8,184 bases of DNA from Promethearchaeota archaeon (GTDB lineage: Archaea > Asgardarchaeota > Lokiarchaeia > Sigynarchaeales > SOKP01): positions 1-8,184 of the forward strand of contig JAEOTL010000522.1 of NCBI GenBank assembly GCA_016839845.1, read 5' to 3'. The notes beneath the pieces were generated by a model. That model saw only the letters and a list, made by a program, of their open reading frames with translations. It was not told the DNA's origin and made no database searches. Position 1 is the first letter of the stretch. Every line of letters starts with the position of its first letter. This document shows positions 1 to 6,339 of the stretch, piece after piece. The translations under genes were made by a program, and so were the position numbers.

Positions 1-114
1 TATTCCTAAATAATAAAAAAAGAAGCTAATTATTAAACCGATAAACAAAACCAGTATCCCATAAATAAATGAGAGGAAAATAGATATCAGTTTTTTTTTT
101 TGAGGATCTCTCAA
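1..114 (-). CDS. Second fused oligopeptide-type ABC permease, N-terminal part only (runs off left edge)
   Basis: This is the 5' end of a second copy of the permease at 448-2451. Positions 1-129 align without gaps to about 2323-2451 and encode a similar first membrane helix, with shared stretches SFIYG, LFIGLIISF and YYLGI. The ATG used by the first copy is AGG here (127-129), and a TAA stop (118-120) follows three codons in. From the TTG at 112-114 the frame is open to the window edge, and AAAGGGG lies about 10 nt upstream as a weak ribosome site. I therefore read it as a probable working gene with a TTG start, but a decaying pseudogene is possible because most of it is outside the window. 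An 11-A run (minus strand) lies in codons 5-8 from that start. Expected role: membrane subunit of an oligopeptide/nickel-type importer. Confidence 0.55.
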   Translation of the reverse strand, partial: MRDPQKKKLISIFLSFIYGILVLFIGLIISFFFYYLGI

Positions 115-129
115 ATTTTAAACGCCCCT

Positions 130-147
130 TTAACTAATATTAGTTAA
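130..147. repeat. Perfect 18-bp palindrome upstream of the second permease
   Basis: The sequence ttaactaatattagttaa reads the same on both strands and does not extend further (t at 129 against c at 148). It lies between the TATA-like block at 170-187 and the TTG start of the second permease, around where transcription would begin. The first permease lacks it, having only a GTTAAC at about 2458-2463. A dimeric repressor operator is possible, but chance palindromes are not rare in AT-rich DNA. Confidence 0.4.
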
Positions 148-167
148 CAAAAAAGTAATGATAGACG

Positions 168-187
168 AATATAAAAATATTATTAAT
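168..187 (-). promoter_or_regulatory. Putative TATA promoter of the second permease
   Basis: On the minus strand the block reads ATTAATAATATTTTTATA. Its 18 bp are identical to the block at 2492-2509 upstream of the first permease, while the flanks have diverged. The AT-rich TATA-like core would place a transcription start near 145, within the palindrome at 130-147. The conservation between copies supports a function, but base composition makes the exact box uncertain. Confidence 0.4.
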
Positions 188-212
188 AAACTAAATTTTC
201 TATTGTCAGATT

Positions 213-452
213 CTATTCTGTAAATAAAATCTCATCATATGGTTATCGAAATAAACCCGTTCGTTGGCGCTTCTGATAGCAAATATGTCCCATCATGCCA
301 ATAGTCCTCCCTAATACAAATAGTCCATTTATAGCTTCACTGAAGATAATATCTTCTATTTCCTCCTTAGTGGAATCAAGGTTGTCTAATAGATCTAAGA
401 AATTGATTCCTATGCATCCATCGGAATTTAAGATCAGATAATAACGCTTAGA
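213..452 (-). pseudogene. Remnant of aclA: last 79 codons of a diverged ATP-citrate lyase alpha-subunit copy
   Basis: The minus strand matches AclA residues 533-611 codon by codon with no indel. By hand count 66 of 79 residues are identical, including the motif around the catalytic Asp (NSDGCIG against NVDGCIG) and the stretch NGLFVLGRTIGMMGHI. It has no start: a TGA (459-461) lies three codons before the homology in this frame, and the first in-frame ATG comes only near the end. The codon matching Gln602 is TAA (243-245), and the old TAG is still at 213-215. The other differences are largely synonymous (about 31 codons against 13 non-synonymous), including 6 synonymous and 0 replacement changes in the nine codons after the premature stop. 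The piece therefore diverged as part of an active gene and was broken later. Confidence 0.9.
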
Positions 453-2451
453 TTGGTGTCATAGCTTCTTTATTTATAACTTCACGTTGTACTATTGGCG
501 CTTTTAACCCCTCGTGAAGCAGAAGCAATCCAAATAAAATAAGAAAGAAAAACAATCCTGACCAAAATACAGCAAAATATGCCCCCCATTGGCCCCGACC
601 GTATTGTATATCAACTCCCAATTGAGGAATTCTTTCATCTGTGAGTCCTAGAAATCCTAAGGATTGATACATTAAGATTGCCAATGCCATTTCTAATGGA
701 ATATATTTAATTACTGATTTAATTATATCAAAACTATTTCTTCCCTTTCTTACTGCATTTGCTACTATTACTGAGAATACAGGAATTAGAAGAATTCCGA
801 TTGAGAAAGACATCGGTAAATCGATAAAACGATAAAGCGGGAGAAAAACCATAAGAAGCGCAAAACCGGGGATTATAAAGAATATTATCATAGAACCGAT
901 AATCCCATGATAAACGTATCTATGGAATTTTCCAGCAATAAATCCAAATTGAGATCCAACTCCTAAACCTATCAACACTGCAATTATCGCAAATATCAAA
1001 GCATATCGAGTACCCCACATTATTCTTCCTAGAATATCAATTCCATATTTGGTAGTACCTAATGGATGCCCTGGGGATGGGGGAAGGTATGGCGTTTCAG
1101 GAAGAAAACCGGGGGGTGTTATATTTTCCACAGTAAATGGTGTTAACCAAGGAGCAAATACCCCCATATAGACAATTATTAACATTATCACTAATCCTAC
1201 TATTGCTAAAGGGGAAATCAGTGGTCTGAATGTTTTTCTTTTTGATTTCATCGTCCTTATTTCATATTCAGTGGCCTCGAATTCAGGAGACCGCCATCCA
1301 GGTATTACATAGAATTTTAACAAGCGGAAGACTTTATTTTTACTATTTGCATTATATTTATAACTTTTAATTTCACTTTTAGGATTAGGTTGATTGTTAG
1401 GGTTTTTTTCAATTTCCTGTTTTGAAATTGTTGACTGCAGGTCATCTTCGCTGTGGAATAATTTAATGAATATAGGTATTTTTTTTCGTAGAAAAGTATA
1501 GCAGATGGGTACAATGTTCGAAAGGAATATTGCAAATGCAAAAAAAATGATAATTGTAAATAGGCATGAGACTATTACTAAAATATCTCCATAGACTAAT
1601 GATAGGTAAAAGTAATAACCAAACCCCGTCAAGTTAAAGGTTATTTCTAGTAAGAGTATCATTGGAAAAAGGTAACCAAATATCTTCGCAGTAAAAAATA
1701 TATTTGAAGTAAAATTAACATCTTTTGGTTTAGTTTCAATCTTATTACGAGTCATTTTTATTAAAAGAGGAGTAATTAGAATACATAATATAAACCACGG
1801 CAAGATTGAATGTAAGATATAATCAAAAGCTAAATCCCAATTCCCAGTGATGATTGAGTCGAAAGTATCGAAGCCAGTTATATATGGTGGATCTGGTAAA
1901 GATGGGTTTTTACGGTATATCACGGGAAAATCAGTATTCAACCCAACTACCAACTGCATCATAGTACCAAACAAAAAAATCGGTGTAGCTAGTCCTATTA
2001 CAGTTAATATTTGTATTATTTTGTTAATGATTTTATTTTTTTTTCTCTCAAATATCCTAACAAGGACAACTCCGCCTATTCCTATTAACATGGGTAATAG
2101 TGCAATTTCAATTGTATTGGGAACTATATCTCTCATTAATTCAATAGCAGGTGTACCTTCGCTGATTAAAAAGGATAAGCTCCAATTTCCCGTGAAGAAC
2201 CTGCCAATATATCTACCAAATTGTACAAACCATGGATCCATAATACCTAGTCTTATTAATTCGAAATCATATCTTGCCCGGTCGATTACATTCCCGGGTA
2301 TTTGATTCATGTAAGGACTTCTTATACCTAAATAATAGATAGGGAAACTGATTATTAACCCTATAAACAGAACACATAAGCCATAAATAAAAGATATACA
2401 TACTGAAAAGAACATCTTTTTTTGAGACTCTCTCAATTTTAGAACGCCCAT
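448..2451 (-). CDS. Fused DppB/DppC-type ABC transporter permease
   Basis: This 667-aa membrane protein joins the two permease subunits of an oligopeptide/dipeptide/nickel-type importer, which are normally separate proteins of about 300 aa. The DppB-like half (about 1-320) starts with a long helix (13-41), has a large outer loop, and has further helices near 112-132, 142-172, 210-231, 255-280 and 285-318. A polar linker (about 320-405) is rich in Asn, Lys and Ser. The DppC-like half (about 405-650) has the family motif HPLGT at 462-466 followed by GIDILGRIMWGTRYAL, then a SLGFLGL segment near 597-603 and a last helix at about 624-647. The cytoplasmic EAA loop that docks the ATPases is poorly matched in the first half and looks shortened in the second. 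No ATPase or binding-protein gene is in the window. The ATG has no strong ribosome site. The stop (448-450) lies exactly where homology to the aclA remnant begins, so the native C-terminus may be altered. Confidence 0.9.
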   Translation of the reverse strand: MGVLKLRESQKKMFFSVCISFIYGLCVLFIGLIISFPIYYLGIRSPYMNQIPGNVIDRARYDFELIRLGIMDPWFVQFGRYIGRFFTGNWSLSFLISEGTPAIELMRDIVPNTIEIALLPMLIGIGGVVLVRIFERKKNKIINKIIQILTVIGLATPIFLFGTMMQLVVGLNTDFPVIYRKNPSLPDPPYITGFDTFDSIITGNWDLAFDYILHSILPWFILCILITPLLIKMTRNKIETKPKDVNFTSNIFFTAKIFGYLFPMILLLEITFNLTGFGYYFYLSLVYGDILVIVSCLFTIIIFFAFAIFLSNIVPICYTFLRKKIPIFIKLFHSEDDLQSTISKQEIEKNPNNQPNPKSEIKSYKYNANSKNKVFRLLKFYVIPGWRSPEFEATEYEIRTMKSKRKTFRPLISPLAIVGLVIMLIIVYMGVFAPWLTPFTVENITPPGFLPETPYLPPSPGHPLGTTKYGIDILGRIMWGTRYALIFAIIAVLIGLGVGSQFGFIAGKFHRYVYHGIIGSMIIFFIIPGFALLMVFLPLYRFIDLPMSFSIGILLIPVFSVIVANAVRKGRNSFDIIKSVIKYIPLEMALAILMYQSLGFLGLTDERIPQLGVDIQYGRGQWGAYFAVFWSGLFFFLILFGLLLLHEGLKAPIVQREVINKEAMTPI

Positions 2452-2489
2452 TTTAAGGTTAACAATTAAGAAAAGAATAATGTGAGAAG

Positions 2490-2509
2490 ATTATAAAAAT
2501 ATTATTAAT
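2490..2509 (-). promoter_or_regulatory. Putative TATA promoter of the fused permease
   Basis: The minus strand carries ATTTTTATAA (2491-2500) about 40 nt upstream of the permease ATG. An archaeal transcription start about 25 nt downstream would leave a leader of roughly 20 nt. The 18-bp block 2492-2509 is identical to 170-187 in the duplicated copy and is the longest exact match in the intergenic alignment. The same ten bases also occur upstream of the SCP2 gene (6303-6312). It may also act as a T-rich terminator for aclA. Confidence 0.45.
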
Positions 2510-2528
2510 TAGGTAAACTTGGAAAGTT

Positions 2529-4364
2529 CTATTCAGTAAAGAGTATTTCGTCATAGGGTTGCCTAAACAATCCAGCTCTCTGACGTTTCTGGTCAAATAT
2601 GTGACCCATCATTCCAATAGTCCTGCCTAATACGAATAATCCATTCAGAGCTTCACTAAAAATGACATCCTCAACTTCTTCCTTAGTGTAATCAAGATTC
2701 TCTAGTAGATCTAAGAATGTTATTCCTATACATCCATCAACATTGAGAATCAGGTTGTTTCGCTTAGATGTTGTAACCTTTTCTACTTCGAGTGCATAGT
2801 CTAAATGGGGATGCTTTGGAAAGTTTTTCATAATGAAATCTTTTAGAAGCACTACTCGCATGTCTGGATTCTGAACTGATTTAACACGATGTCCGATTCC
2901 TGGAATATTAATTTTTACCACTTGTTTCATATGGTCCACAAAATCAACTGGTTTCATTTCATTTTGCATTGCTTCTCGGAAATACTTAGCAGCATCAGAT
3001 ACTGCACCTCCAAAACGAGGACCAATTGTTAAAATCCCGCTTGCTAGGGCTGACATGAGATCTTTACCAGCTCGAGCAGTAACTATAGCATTATGAGCTC
3101 CTGAAACGGCTGGACCATGATCTGCTGTTAACTTAATGACGAATTCAATATACTGTTGGGCAAATTCAGGCAATTCCCGCTTAAACCACAATAAACCAAT
3201 AACATAACCAAGTGATCTCTTTTCTCGAATAATTTTATCTAGTGGAACTTGATTAAAGGTAACGATTTCTCCTCGATCATCTGAAATCGAAACAATGACA
3301 TCTGATGGCCTTCTCACTAATCCTAAACGTGTAGCATCATTAAAATCTAAGGGAATGTTCGGAGGATCGAAATCTTCAGCAGGCGTGATTTTTCCCTCTT
3401 TAACCATTTTATCAAATGTCTGTTTAATAAGTTTATCCAAGTCTTCATATGAAGTGGGCACTATTGCTCCAACTTCTCGTAATGCTTGGTTTTTTGCTTC
3501 TGCGGTTTCCATATCACTTCCGGCCATTGCACCAGCATGCCCAAACTGGAGTCCCGCCGGCAATATACGTGCTCCAGTACCAGCAACCCAAATCACTAAG
3601 GGTTTGGTGATTTTCCCTGATTTTATCGAATCCACAATAGCATACTCATCTTTTCCACCAATTTCACCAAGTGCAACCAGCATCTTAATATTTGGATTCG
3701 CTTCATACCTTAATAAATGGTCTATTAATTTGGATCCTGGGTACCTATCTCCCCCTATAGCAATTCCTTCATAAATCCCATCAGTTGTTTGAGAGATCAT
3801 AAAATTCATTTCATTTGATAGTCCTCCCGATTTAGATACAAACCCTACGGAACCAGGTCTGTACAATTTGGAAAGTGTAATATTCTCTATTGTACCAGCG
3901 GTATTTCCGATTTTGAAGGCTCCTGCTTTTATGCCCCCGACTGTTGCTGGACCAATAATCACCTTGTTTCTGTCATTAGCGATTTTAATCAGATGCCTAG
4001 TTTGTCTCTCAGGCATACCCTCTGCTATAACAGCAACCGTTCTAATTGAATCAGATTCAAGTGCGTCCTTGCTTGTTTCATAAGCAGATCGAAATGACGC
4101 GAAGTTTACCATCACATCAGCATTTGGGTGATTTTTTAAGGCAAGTTCTAATGTTTTATAGACAGGAACCACAACTTCATTTGATCCCCAGAAAGTTTTA
4201 TGATATGAGACTGCTGCTCCTTGAGTTGGACGAATAACACCTGCTACAGAGGGGGTATCTCTCTTACATACAAAATCAAAGTCAAGCATTCTCTGTATTG
4301 CTCTTGCTTGAAATCCGTAAATTATTGCTTGGGTTTTATCATTAAACAAATCATAATCTTCCAT
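2529..4364 (-). CDS. aclA: ATP-citrate lyase, large (alpha) subunit with citrate-synthase-like domain
   Basis: With AclB it makes ATP-citrate lyase: citrate + CoA + ATP gives acetyl-CoA, oxaloacetate, ADP and phosphate. The 611-aa length equals the usual large subunit (about 610 aa) and corresponds to the C-terminal part of animal ACLY. Residues 1-330 form the CoA-binding/ligase module: SKSGGLSNE (177-185), AIGGDRYPGS (202-211) and the phosphohistidine site QFGHAGAMAG with His276. Residues about 350-611 form the citryl-CoA lyase (citrate-synthase-like) domain, with the family's catalytic residues at His416 (TADHGPAVSGAHN), His492 (GIGHRVKS) and Asp543 (NVDGCIG). Presence of this domain distinguishes it from citryl-CoA synthetase. 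The start follows a strong AAGGAGGAGA six bases upstream, and the gene lies 17 bp after aclB, so the two are co-transcribed and probably translationally coupled. The symbol follows bacterial use; plants name the large subunit ACLB. Confidence 0.97.
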   Translation of the reverse strand: MEDYDLFNDKTQAIIYGFQARAIQRMLDFDFVCKRDTPSVAGVIRPTQGAAVSYHKTFWGSNEVVVPVYKTLELALKNHPNADVMVNFASFRSAYETSKDALESDSIRTVAVIAEGMPERQTRHLIKIANDRNKVIIGPATVGGIKAGAFKIGNTAGTIENITLSKLYRPGSVGFVSKSGGLSNEMNFMISQTTDGIYEGIAIGGDRYPGSKLIDHLLRYEANPNIKMLVALGEIGGKDEYAIVDSIKSGKITKPLVIWVAGTGARILPAGLQFGHAGAMAGSDMETAEAKNQALREVGAIVPTSYEDLDKLIKQTFDKMVKEGKITPAEDFDPPNIPLDFNDATRLGLVRRPSDVIVSISDDRGEIVTFNQVPLDKIIREKRSLGYVIGLLWFKRELPEFAQQYIEFVIKLTADHGPAVSGAHNAIVTARAGKDLMSALASGILTIGPRFGGAVSDAAKYFREAMQNEMKPVDFVDHMKQVVKINIPGIGHRVKSVQNPDMRVVLLKDFIMKNFPKHPHLDYALEVEKVTTSKRNNLILNVDGCIGITFLDLLENLDYTKEEVEDVIFSEALNGLFVLGRTIGMMGHIFDQKRQRAGLFRQPYDEILFTE

Positions 4365-4370
4365 TTTTTT

Positions 4371-4380
4371 TCTCCTCCTT
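4371..4380 (-). promoter_or_regulatory. Strong Shine-Dalgarno site of aclA
   Basis: The minus strand reads AAGGAGGAGA, six A residues before the aclA ATG, inside the 17-bp gap after the aclB stop. It fixes the aclA start and contrasts with aclB, which has no such site. Confidence 0.85.
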
Positions 4381-4381
4381 T

Positions 4382-5674
4382 TTAGGCTTGCCCCTCTTCG
4401 GCTTTTTTAATTAATTCTACTACCCTTGTCATGTGGGTATATCTATCATATACTTCAATTGGGATCCCTGTTTCTTCCCCGACCTGCTCCATGAGTTCAA
4501 GTCCTTGTTTTTCGTTAGGTCCTCCTCTCCGAACAAATATCTTCACATTTGCTTTTTTTAATTTGTCGACAGAATTTCTTAAAGCGCTTACAATTCCCGT
4601 AAAAGTTGCTTTTACATCGGTAAAGTTCGCAATCCCGCCCCCAATTATGAGATATTTGGGCTTTCCTTTCGGATCTGGTTTTGCTGTGATTAGATCTATT
4701 ATATTTTGGGCATAAATTTGGGTGTGTTCAGTTGTCGGGTTTCCACTATATTCCCCATAATTGCCTAATTCTTCTCCGAACCCAAGATCTACGATTGTAT
4801 CTGTATAAATTACTGAGGCGCCCCCACCTGCAACCATGGTCCAAATTCGCCCCTCCCTGTTTATAATTGTGAATTTAAGAGATGCACCGGTTTTTTCATC
4901 AATTTCACTGATCATAGCTTCCTCATCTGACATTTTTTGTCCAAATGCAGCGGGGAATTCTATCGGATTATCAGGATTGCCCCAGGTATCAGGATGAAGA
5001 AATACGGCAGTATCATCTAAACGAGCTTTAACATCTAAGGGAACGATTTCTTTATCCTTTGTTATTGCAAATGGATTAATTTCCAAGAATGCAAAATCTT
5101 GATCAATATATACCTGAAAAAGACCCTTAATAAAAGCAATCAAAATATCCTTAAGATCCCCAAGATCAGGCATTTTCCCTGCTAAGTCGAATGAAGTAAT
5201 ATCCGTTCCAAGAGGCACGGGAATATGTATAACTTTATCCCAATTCTCCTCTACAAATATACCTCCTTCAAAACTAAAATGGATGATATCATTTTCCCGA
5301 TCAGATGTAATAGAAACGTAATATTCTTTCTCATGGGGGATGAAGGGTTCAATTAATAACCGTTTTAATTCTCCAGTGATATCGCCAATTTCGCATACTC
5401 GATCTAAGTTATCGACGCAGAATTGTTTCATTTCATCACAATTAGCATCAAGTAAGAGCAAATTGGCTTTTCCACGTTTTCCAAACAATTGATCAGGTTT
5501 TACTACTACTTTTTCTGATTCAACCCATGGATTATTCTTTACTAATTGCTCTAAATCAGTTTCGCAATCAGCAATAACTAACTTATTATGGTATTTAAAT
5601 TCTTTATAATATTTGGGGAGCTCCTTAGCCAATAGGATCTTCGCATCATATTCATAGATATTTTTCTGAGCCAT
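4382..5674 (-). CDS. aclB: ATP-citrate lyase, small (beta) ATP-grasp subunit
   Basis: This 430-aa protein corresponds to the N-terminal part of animal ACLY and binds ATP and citrate. The ATP-grasp module shows VVKPDQLFGKRGK (57-69, nucleotide-binding Lys/Arg), LIEPFIPHEKEYYV, the Mg-site segment FLEINPFAIT and the LDVKARLDD stretch. The C-terminal flavodoxin-like domain shows GRIWTMVAGGGAS, GEYSGNPTTEHTQ, GGGIANFTDV and FVRRGGPN, the last three being family segments around the citrate site. It lacks the catalytic His and the lyase domain, which are in AclA. MAQKNIYEY is the only sensible start. No good ribosome site precedes it (only GAGATTGAG), as expected for a lead gene with a short leader behind the TATA box at 5743-5754. 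It is about 30 aa longer than typical green-sulfur-bacterial AclB and close to the plant small subunit. Confidence 0.97.
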   Translation of the reverse strand: MAQKNIYEYDAKILLAKELPKYYKEFKYHNKLVIADCETDLEQLVKNNPWVESEKVVVKPDQLFGKRGKANLLLLDANCDEMKQFCVDNLDRVCEIGDITGELKRLLIEPFIPHEKEYYVSITSDRENDIIHFSFEGGIFVEENWDKVIHIPVPLGTDITSFDLAGKMPDLGDLKDILIAFIKGLFQVYIDQDFAFLEINPFAITKDKEIVPLDVKARLDDTAVFLHPDTWGNPDNPIEFPAAFGQKMSDEEAMISEIDEKTGASLKFTIINREGRIWTMVAGGGASVIYTDTIVDLGFGEELGNYGEYSGNPTTEHTQIYAQNIIDLITAKPDPKGKPKYLIIGGGIANFTDVKATFTGIVSALRNSVDKLKKANVKIFVRRGGPNEKQGLELMEQVGEETGIPIEVYDRYTHMTRVVELIKKAEEGQA

Positions 5675-5742
5675 CTCAATCTCGAACTCAATTCTTTTAT
5701 TAATACGATTTAATAAATTAAGATATTAAGTGTAGAATCCAT

Positions 5743-5756
5743 TTTTATATAAATTT
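5743..5756 (-). promoter_or_regulatory. TATA promoter of aclBA
   Basis: The minus strand reads AAAATTTATATAAAAA, a good match to the archaeal TATA box (TTTATATA) with A-rich bases on the upstream side where TFB would contact. Initiation about 25 nt downstream (near 5722) gives a leader of about 45-50 nt before the aclB ATG. A weaker second candidate, CTTATAAAG, lies near 5769-5777. No palindromic operator was found around it. Confidence 0.6.
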
Positions 5757-5854
5757 TACCCACGCTGTCTTTATAAGAACTCTTTCACCTTTACTCAAGA
5801 TTTTGATGAAAAGTTTTTAGATTTCTTACTAGTATGCTAATAAAAATTCAAAAA

Positions 5855-5880
5855 TAGGAAAAAAATAATAAAAAAAAAAT
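5855..5880 (-). terminator. T-rich archaeal terminator downstream of the SCP2 gene
   Basis: Just after the SCP2 stop the minus strand has a 9-T run (5871-5879), then a 7-T run and a 5-T run within 45 bases. Oligo-T tracts without a strong hairpin are the usual intrinsic terminators of archaea. Position at a unit boundary supports it. Confidence 0.55.
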
Positions 5881-5892
5881 ACTTTCTTTAAT

Positions 5893-6279
5893 TTATTTTA
5901 CAGCCTTTTCATGAGCCTTTGCATTTAATGGGAGGAGAGGAGCACATGCCATGAGTTTTGTAGGATCTCCTATAACTTCATATGTTCCTGCCATTGTAGC
6001 TTGGATAGGATCAGATTCCCCTGAGTTTACTTTCTGTATCGTTGCAAAATCTGTTTTATGGATGATTGTTGGGGTATCCGGTCCCGTATATTTCCCCATT
6101 CCCCACCGCATCTGATCTTTGTCTATAAACTGCCAGTAGTTCATATCCGAGTTATCTGTTATTTTATATTGAAAAACCAAAGGAGCAACCGGTTCTAATA
6201 ATTTCGCTAAATCCGGTAGCTCATTATAGGCATCCATGAAGCGAGTTAAATACGCTTCCCATTCTTCTTTTGTTTTCAT
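5893..6279 (-). CDS. SCP2 (sterol carrier) domain protein
   Basis: This 128-aa protein is a single SCP2-like lipid-binding domain, predicted soluble with no signal peptide. The N-terminal third is helical and acidic. The diagnostic part is the beta-sheet region: YWQFIDKDQMRWGMGKYTGPDTPTI (about 48-72), a polar helix ending KVNSGESDPIQA, then TMAGTYEVIGDPTKLMA (about 95-111), matching the family pattern of dG.dp..A...G.y.i.Gd..kl. Such proteins bind acyl chains or other hydrophobic molecules. It follows the U32 gene by 60 bp in the same direction; in bacteria the SCP2 protein UbiT works with the U32 proteins UbiU and UbiV. AAAAGGT lies about 8 nt before the ATG as a moderate ribosome site. The ATG inside GTATGACAAAATG is out of frame and closes at once. 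Substrate unknown. Confidence 0.85.
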   Translation of the reverse strand: MKTKEEWEAYLTRFMDAYNELPDLAKLLEPVAPLVFQYKITDNSDMNYWQFIDKDQMRWGMGKYTGPDTPTIIHKTDFATIQKVNSGESDPIQATMAGTYEVIGDPTKLMACAPLLPLNAKAHEKAVK

Positions 6280-6301
6280 TTTGTCATACCTTTTTTTTAT
6301 T

Positions 6302-6332
6302 GTTATAAAAATTTTATTTGGTTTATATTTAC
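6302..6332 (-). promoter_or_regulatory. Possible internal promoter upstream of the SCP2 gene
   Basis: The 60-bp gap after the U32 gene holds two TATA-like stretches on the minus strand: ATTTTTATAA (6303-6312), identical to the permease box, and TAAATATAAAC (about 6322-6332). The second would give a leader of about 20 nt that includes the AAAAGGT site. Either would let SCP2 be made independently of the U32 gene, but the region is so AT-rich that this is weak. Confidence 0.3.
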
Positions 6333-6339
6333 ATAAGCT

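Larger units (their letters stand above)
5675..5892. other. Intergenic region between SCP2 gene and aclBA operon
   Basis: This 218-bp AT-rich gap has no open frame worth calling. Its right end holds the T-rich terminator of the SCP2 gene (about 5855-5880) and its left half holds the aclBA promoter. The gap marks the boundary between two transcription units. I see no tRNA-like fold, riboswitch or strong hairpin. Confidence 0.7.

Noticed and set aside
81..101. Frameshift in permease 2 at the A-run
   Set aside because: Careful re-reading shows the alignment to permease 1 is gapless and in frame through the run to the window edge.
213..452. The aclA fragment as a short real gene
   Set aside because: No start codon or ribosome site opens this frame, a TGA lies just upstream, and a premature TAA truncates it.
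1847..2305. 152-codon open frame on the plus strand inside the permease gene
   Set aside because: It lies antisense to well-conserved permease sequence, has no ribosome site, and its composition is that of the complement of membrane-helix codons.
3295..3774. 159-codon plus-strand open frame inside aclA, with others at 3868-4083, 4046-4237 and 4431-4715
   Set aside because: All are antisense to aclA or aclB, whose motifs are unmistakable, and none has a ribosome site or known domain.
2529..5674. Succinyl-CoA synthetase or citryl-CoA synthetase as the identity of the pair
   Set aside because: The large subunit carries the citrate-synthase-like lyase domain with His416, His492 and Asp543, which both alternatives lack.
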